A stretch of DNA of 64,000 bases. It comes from an uncultured Lachnoclostridium sp. (GTDB lineage Bacteria; Bacillota; Clostridia; Lachnospirales; Lachnospiraceae). Both the position numbers and the translations under genes were made by a program. Under the pieces are notes generated by a model. It searched no databases, was not told where the DNA came from, and saw only the letters and a list, made by a program, of their open reading frames with translations. Positions 60,707 through 64,000 of this stretch are shown piece by piece. Position 1 is the stretch's first letter. Every line of letters starts with the position of its first letter. The DNA lies in assembly GCA_948330435.1 (NCBI GenBank), contig CAOJBY010000014.1, positions 1 to 64,000 of the forward strand, in the 5' to 3' direction.

Positions 60707-61537
60707 ATGAAAAGAAACATGAAAAAATTAATCAGTCTTTTTGTACTGCTCCTTTGTGTCATGTCTTTAGCCGGCTGTGCAACAAGAGAGACACTGCCCA
60801 AGGAAGAGATGTACAAGACCAAATCTGACCAGTATGTGAAGATGCTGACCTCCATGAGTGAGGAAGAGTTAGAGGAGCAGATTGCTGGGCTGGAAGAGAA
60901 CTTTGAGGACTTTGAACAGGAAGTGGCTCTGTACCGCTATATCGGCGGAACCGGACAGAAGTTTGACTTTACGGCGGATGCTTATCTGGCCCTCTTTAAG
61001 TCCTATGCCAGCAACCTGGATGAATTCGGTGCCTATGTGGGCGTAAAGGAATATGAGGGCGGCGTAGAGAAAGACGGCGAAGTCACCTATGATGTAGTAT
61101 ATGAATTTGAAAAGCATGACATGAGGCTTTCCCTGGTATATGACAGTCAGGATGTTGTAATCACAGTAACGGCGGATCCCATCTACAGCACAGGTGAAAT
61201 TCTTCAGAAAGCCGGTATGAACACTTTGCTTGGTATGGGCGTTGTGTTTTCAGTTCTGATTCTCATCAGCCTGATTATATCCTGCTTTAACTTTATACCT
61301 GCTATTGAAAAGAAGTTCAGCAAGAAGAAAGCGGAGGAAAAGAAAGCGGCAGCACCGGCAGCCAAACCGGCACCGGTACCGGTGGCAGCACCTGTGGCGG
61401 AAAATCCTGCTGACGATCTGGAACTTGTGGCCGTGATTACGGCATCAGTAGCAGCAGCCATGGGAACCACGTCAACAGACGGATTCGTGGTTCGTTCCAT
61501 CAAGCGTAAAAGCAATCAGAAATGGAAAAAAGCATAA
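60707..61537 (+). CDS. OadG-family decarboxylase gamma/delta-like subunit with lipoprotein signal
   Basis: ATG 60707 with AGAGGTG gives 276 aa. An N-terminal lipoprotein signal (LFVLLLCVMSLAGC) and an extracellular domain (~res. 20-160) precede one transmembrane helix (GMGVVFSVLILISLIISCFNF), and then an Ala/Pro-rich linker and an OadG-like cytosolic tail ending VVRSIKRKSNQKW. Normal OadG is ~80-100 aa with only the helix and tail, so the extracellular lipoprotein part is extra. It links the biotin carrier to the membrane pump. Confidence 0.8.
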   Translation: MKRNMKKLISLFVLLLCVMSLAGCATRETLPKEEMYKTKSDQYVKMLTSMSEEELEEQIAGLEENFEDFEQEVALYRYIGGTGQKFDFTADAYLALFKSYASNLDEFGAYVGVKEYEGGVEKDGEVTYDVVYEFEKHDMRLSLVYDSQDVVITVTADPIYSTGEILQKAGMNTLLGMGVVFSVLILISLIISCFNFIPAIEKKFSKKKAEEKKAAAPAAKPAPVPVAAPVAENPADDLELVAVITASVAAAMGTTSTDGFVVRSIKRKSNQKWKKA

Positions 61538-61593
61538 TTCAAATTTATTGGACTTAGTGTCCGGTAATGCATATTTTAGGAGGAATCGATAAG

Positions 61594-61962
61594 ATGAAAA
61601 ATTATACAATTACCGTAAATGGCGTGGCATATGATGTAACCGTAGAAGAGGGCGGCACAGGAAGTGTACCGGTACGTGCAGCAGCTCCGGCAGCTAAACC
61701 GGCGGCAGCCCCGGCCCCGGCAGCAAAGCCTGCAGCAGCAGCGGCCGGCGGAATTGAAGTGAAAGCTTCCGTTCCCGGCAAGGTATTCAAGGTAGAGGCT
61801 TCCGTAGGCCAGGCAGTAAAGGCCGGAGACAGCATTGTGATTCTGGAAGCTATGAAGATGGAGATCCCGGTTGTTGCTCCTGAGGATGGTACGGTAGCCA
61901 GCATCAATGTTGGAGTAGGTGATGCAGTAGAATCCGGCGATTTGCTGGCATCCCTGAACTGA
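61594..61962 (+). CDS. Biotin carboxyl carrier protein
   Basis: ATG 61594 (MKNYTITVNGVAYDVTVEE) follows TTAGGAGG. The 122-aa carrier has an Ala/Pro-rich flexible hinge (res. ~28-52) and a biotinyl domain with Lys88 in the EAMKM motif. It carries CO2 between the transferase and the membrane decarboxylase. Confidence 0.94.
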   Translation: MKNYTITVNGVAYDVTVEEGGTGSVPVRAAAPAAKPAAAPAPAAKPAAAAAGGIEVKASVPGKVFKVEASVGQAVKAGDSIVILEAMKMEIPVVAPEDGTVASINVGVGDAVESGDLLASLN

Positions 61963-62002
61963 CAAAAAACTGGAATCCTATCAAACTAACGGAGGTTAAG
62001 AC

Positions 62003-63154
62003 ATGGGATATATATTAGAAACATTGGGAAATCTCATGCATCAAACAGCATTTTTCAATCTGACCTGGGGAAATTATGTTATGGTCGGCGTTGCATGCTT
62101 TTTCCTGTTCCTGGCTATCAAAAAGGATTATGAACCGCTTCTTCTGGTTCCAATCGCTTTTGGTATGCTGCTTGTTAATATTTATCCGGATATTATGATT
62201 AGTCCGGAGGAATCCGCAAACGGTGTAGGAGGTCTTCTCTATTACTTCTATGTATTGGATGAGTGGGCAATCCTGCCGTCCCTGATCTTTATGGGTGTGG
62301 GAGCCATGACAGACTTTGGCCCCCTGATTGCAAACCCCAAAAGCTTTCTTTTGGGAGCAGCGGCACAGTTTGGTATTTTTGCCGCATACTTAGGAGCTAT
62401 GGCCATGGGCTTCTCTGACAAGGCGGCGGCGGCTATCTCCATTATTGGAGGAGCAGACGGCCCTACGTCCATTTTCCTTGCCGGAAAACTGGAGCAGACA
62501 GCCATCATGGGACCCATTGCAGTGGCGGCCTATTCCTATATGTCACTGGTTCCCGTGATTCAGCCGCCCATTATGAAGCTTCTGACTACGGAAAAAGAAC
62601 GGAAGATCAAGATGGAGCAGCTTCGTCCCGTATCCAAGCTGGAGAAGATTCTCTTCCCCATCATCGTTACGATAGTTGTCTGCCTGATTCTGCCCTCAAC
62701 CGCACCATTGGTTGGTGCTCTGATGCTTGGTAATCTGTTTCGTGAGTCCGGCGTGGTTCGTCAGCTTCAGGAGACAGCTTCCAATGCACTTATGTACATC
62801 GTCGTTATCCTTTTGGGTACTTCCGTAGGTGCAACTACAAGTGCCGAGGCATTCCTGAACCTGGATACGCTTAAGATCGTTGTTCTTGGTCTGGTTGCAT
62901 TTGCATTCGGTACGGCGGCAGGTGTTATATTCGGAAAGATTATGTGCAAGGCCACCGGCGGCAAGGTAAATCCGCTGATTGGATCCGCAGGCGTATCTGC
63001 CGTTCCTATGGCAGCCCGTGTATCTCAGAAAGTAGGTGCGGAAGCAGATCCCACCAACTTCCTGCTGATGCATGCCATGGGTCCCAACGTAGCCGGTGTA
63101 ATCGGTACAGCCGTAGCAGCCGGAACCTTTATGGCGATCTTTGGTGTCATGTAA
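62003..63154 (+). CDS. oadB: Na+-pumping decarboxylase beta subunit (OadB/MmdB/GcdB)
   Basis: A 383-aa polytopic membrane protein that decarboxylates carboxybiotin and pumps Na+ outward. It has GVGAMTDFGPLIANP, the ion-binding SIIGGADGPTSIFLAGKL loop, SLVPVIQPPIMKLLTT, GNLFRESGVV and MHAMGPNVAGVIGTA. About nine transmembrane helices. CGGAGG precedes the ATG. Confidence 0.94.
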   Translation: MGYILETLGNLMHQTAFFNLTWGNYVMVGVACFFLFLAIKKDYEPLLLVPIAFGMLLVNIYPDIMISPEESANGVGGLLYYFYVLDEWAILPSLIFMGVGAMTDFGPLIANPKSFLLGAAAQFGIFAAYLGAMAMGFSDKAAAAISIIGGADGPTSIFLAGKLEQTAIMGPIAVAAYSYMSLVPVIQPPIMKLLTTEKERKIKMEQLRPVSKLEKILFPIIVTIVVCLILPSTAPLVGALMLGNLFRESGVVRQLQETASNALMYIVVILLGTSVGATTSAEAFLNLDTLKIVVLGLVAFAFGTAAGVIFGKIMCKATGGKVNPLIGSAGVSAVPMAARVSQKVGAEADPTNFLLMHAMGPNVAGVIGTAVAAGTFMAIFGVM

Positions 63155-63170
63155 AATAAAAACTAAAAAA

Positions 63171-63270
63171 CAGTAACACCTCGTGCGGCACCAGAAGAAT
63201 TTACAGGCACATGCTTTTGTGACTGGAAATACTTCTAAGTAAGAGGTACTGTTAGAGGTGTTACGGAACT
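63171..63270 (+). ncRNA. Structured intercistronic element, copy 3 (tandem unit 1)
   Basis: GTAACACCTC (63173-63182) pairs with GAGGTGTTAC (63255-63264). GCGGCACC pairs with GGTACTGT (one mismatch), AGAAGAATTT with AAATACTTCT, and CAGGCACA with TGTGACTG. The 3' bulge has AGTAAGAGG, and the unit ends in CGGAACT (63264-63270). It starts 17 nt after the oadB stop and is the first of two head-to-tail copies (period 105 nt). Confidence 0.8.
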
Positions 63271-63275
63271 GGAAA

Positions 63276-63375
63276 CAGTAACACCTCGTGCAGTACCAGA
63301 AGAATTTACAGGCACATCTTTTCGTGGCTGGAAATTCTTCTAAGTAGGAGGTGCTGTTAGAGGTGTTACGGAACT
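63276..63375 (+). ncRNA. Structured intercistronic element, copy 4 (tandem unit 2)
   Basis: GTAACACCTC (63278-63287) pairs with GAGGTGTTAC (63360-63369). GCAGTACC pairs with GGTGCTGT, AGAAGAATTT with AAATTCTTCT (perfect), and CAGGCACA with CGTGGCTG. It ends in CGGAACT (63369-63375), followed by ATAAATAGGAGG and the ATG of the carboxylase subunit at 63395. Compared with copy 3, both sides of the inner helix have changed together. Confidence 0.8.
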
Positions 63376-63394
63376 ATAAATAGGAGGTTATAGA

Positions 63395-64000
63395 ATGTCA
63401 CAGACTAAACCGGTAAAAATTACCGAAACGATATTGCGTGATGCTCATCAGTCCCTGATTGCCACACGTATGAGTACAGAGCAGATGCTTCCCATTGTAG
63501 AGAAGCTTGACCAGGTAGGCTACCATTCTCTGGAGTGCTGGGGAGGTGCAACCTTTGATGCTTCTTTGCGTTTTCTTCATGAAGATCCATGGGAGCGTCT
63601 GAGAAAGATCAAGGAAAAAGCAAAGAAAACCCCGTTGCAGATGCTTTTCCGCGGACAGAACATTCTGGGTTACCGTCCCTATGGAGATGACGTAGTAGAG
63701 TATTTTGTACAGAAGTCTATTGCAAATGGTATTGATATTATTCGTATCTTCGACTGCTTAAACGACCTGCGGAATCTGGAGACTGCCGTAAAGGCTTCCA
63801 ACAAGGAGAAAGGCCATGCACAGATCGCCCTTTCCTATACGCTGGGTGATGCTTACACCCTGGAGTACTGGACCAACATTGCAAAAGAGATCGAAAGCAT
63901 GGGTGCAGATTCTATCTGTATCAAGGATATGGCTGGTCTGTTGCTGCCCTACAAGGCAACGGAGCTGGTAACGGCCCTTAAGAGTGCTGTCAGGATTCCG
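63395..64000 (+). CDS. Pyruvate/oxaloacetate carboxyltransferase subunit (PycB/OadA/5S-like), partial
   Basis: Open at the window end; 202 residues are seen. It starts VKITETILRDAHQSLIATRM with the metal-binding DAHQS. SLECWGGATFDASLRFLHEDPWERL, FRGQNILGYRPYGDD, IIRIFDCLND and CIKDMAGLL follow, the TIM-barrel of the pyruvate carboxyltransferase domain. It transfers CO2 between biotin and pyruvate/oxaloacetate. AGGAGG precedes ATG 63395. With MmdA-like, biotin carrier and OadB upstream it completes a transcarboxylase- or oxaloacetate-decarboxylase-like set. Confidence 0.93.
   Translation, partial: MSQTKPVKITETILRDAHQSLIATRMSTEQMLPIVEKLDQVGYHSLECWGGATFDASLRFLHEDPWERLRKIKEKAKKTPLQMLFRGQNILGYRPYGDDVVEYFVQKSIANGIDIIRIFDCLNDLRNLETAVKASNKEKGHAQIALSYTLGDAYTLEYWTNIAKEIESMGADSICIKDMAGLLLPYKATELVTALKSAVRIP

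Noticed and set aside
63171..63375. CRISPR-like repeat interpretation of the tandem elements
   Set aside because: Only two units, each a whole folded unit with no unique spacers, and no cas genes nearby.

Overview
The window looks like the chromosome of a spore-forming, anaerobic gut-type Firmicute of the Lachnospiraceae (Clostridia). The inference rests on family content and order: rimO-pgsA-cinA, yceD-rpmF, plsX-acpP-rnc-smc-ftsY, a GerA/SpoVAF-like germination protein, PduL-AckA acetate metabolism, and a biotin-dependent Na+-pumping decarboxylase cluster. No rRNA, tRNA or CRISPR array was seen.

Layout. Positions 1-392 are the GC-rich 3' end of a large serine recombinase, the edge of a mobile element lying off the window. 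Positions about 440-9592 form a strongly AT-rich defence island, compositionally unlike the chromosome that follows. It holds a small unknown protein, a C5 cytosine methyltransferase, a 766-aa protein with two GHKL ATPase modules (one MORC/MutL-like, one histidine-kinase-like), a receiver-domain protein whose C-terminus carries a HEPN-like RNase motif, a fused nuclease/N6-adenine methylase and an HsdS-type specificity subunit. The core chromosome starts at about 9629, where a good promoter drives rimO-pgsA-cinA, followed by dut and ppx-ppk. Positions 17-31 kb carry a lipoprotein, a HAD phosphatase, the germination gene, a J-domain/TPR protein beside an HscC-type Hsp70, ybaK, a siroheme gene, an AAA-ATPase/PD-(D/E)XK protein, hemB, hemL and a lactonase-like beta-propeller. 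Positions 31.8-33.6 kb are pduL-ackA. Positions 33.8-38.6 kb are a cell-surface cassette: CotH kinase, beta-helix protein, VTC polyphosphate polymerase and DUF4956. Positions 38.7-48.2 kb are yceD-rpmF, a zinc-binding chemoreceptor, then plsX-acpP-rnc-smc-ftsY. Positions 48.3-55.5 kb are a patchwork of small accessory genes, including a frameshifted PH-domain gene, a RelB/PIN toxin-antitoxin pair and threonine dehydratase. Positions 55.6-64 kb contain a yybP-ykoY Mn2+ riboswitch with mntP, a Ca2+-type P-ATPase, and a carboxyltransferase/OadG/biotin carrier/OadB/PycB cluster running off the end.

Two signals stand out. The first is the methyltransferase, twin-GHKL kinase and receiver-HEPN operon at 920-5341. 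It reads like a phosphorelay-controlled RNase defence system attached to DNA modification. The second is a family of four structured elements of about 100 nt (25376, 56444, 63171, 63276), all co-oriented in intercistronic leaders. Their helix arms differ in sequence but stay complementary, which is direct covariation for a conserved RNA structure that I cannot match to a named family.

The limits are that everything here is reading by eye. Family names come from motif recognition, and start codons were chosen from Shine-Dalgarno spacing and family length.
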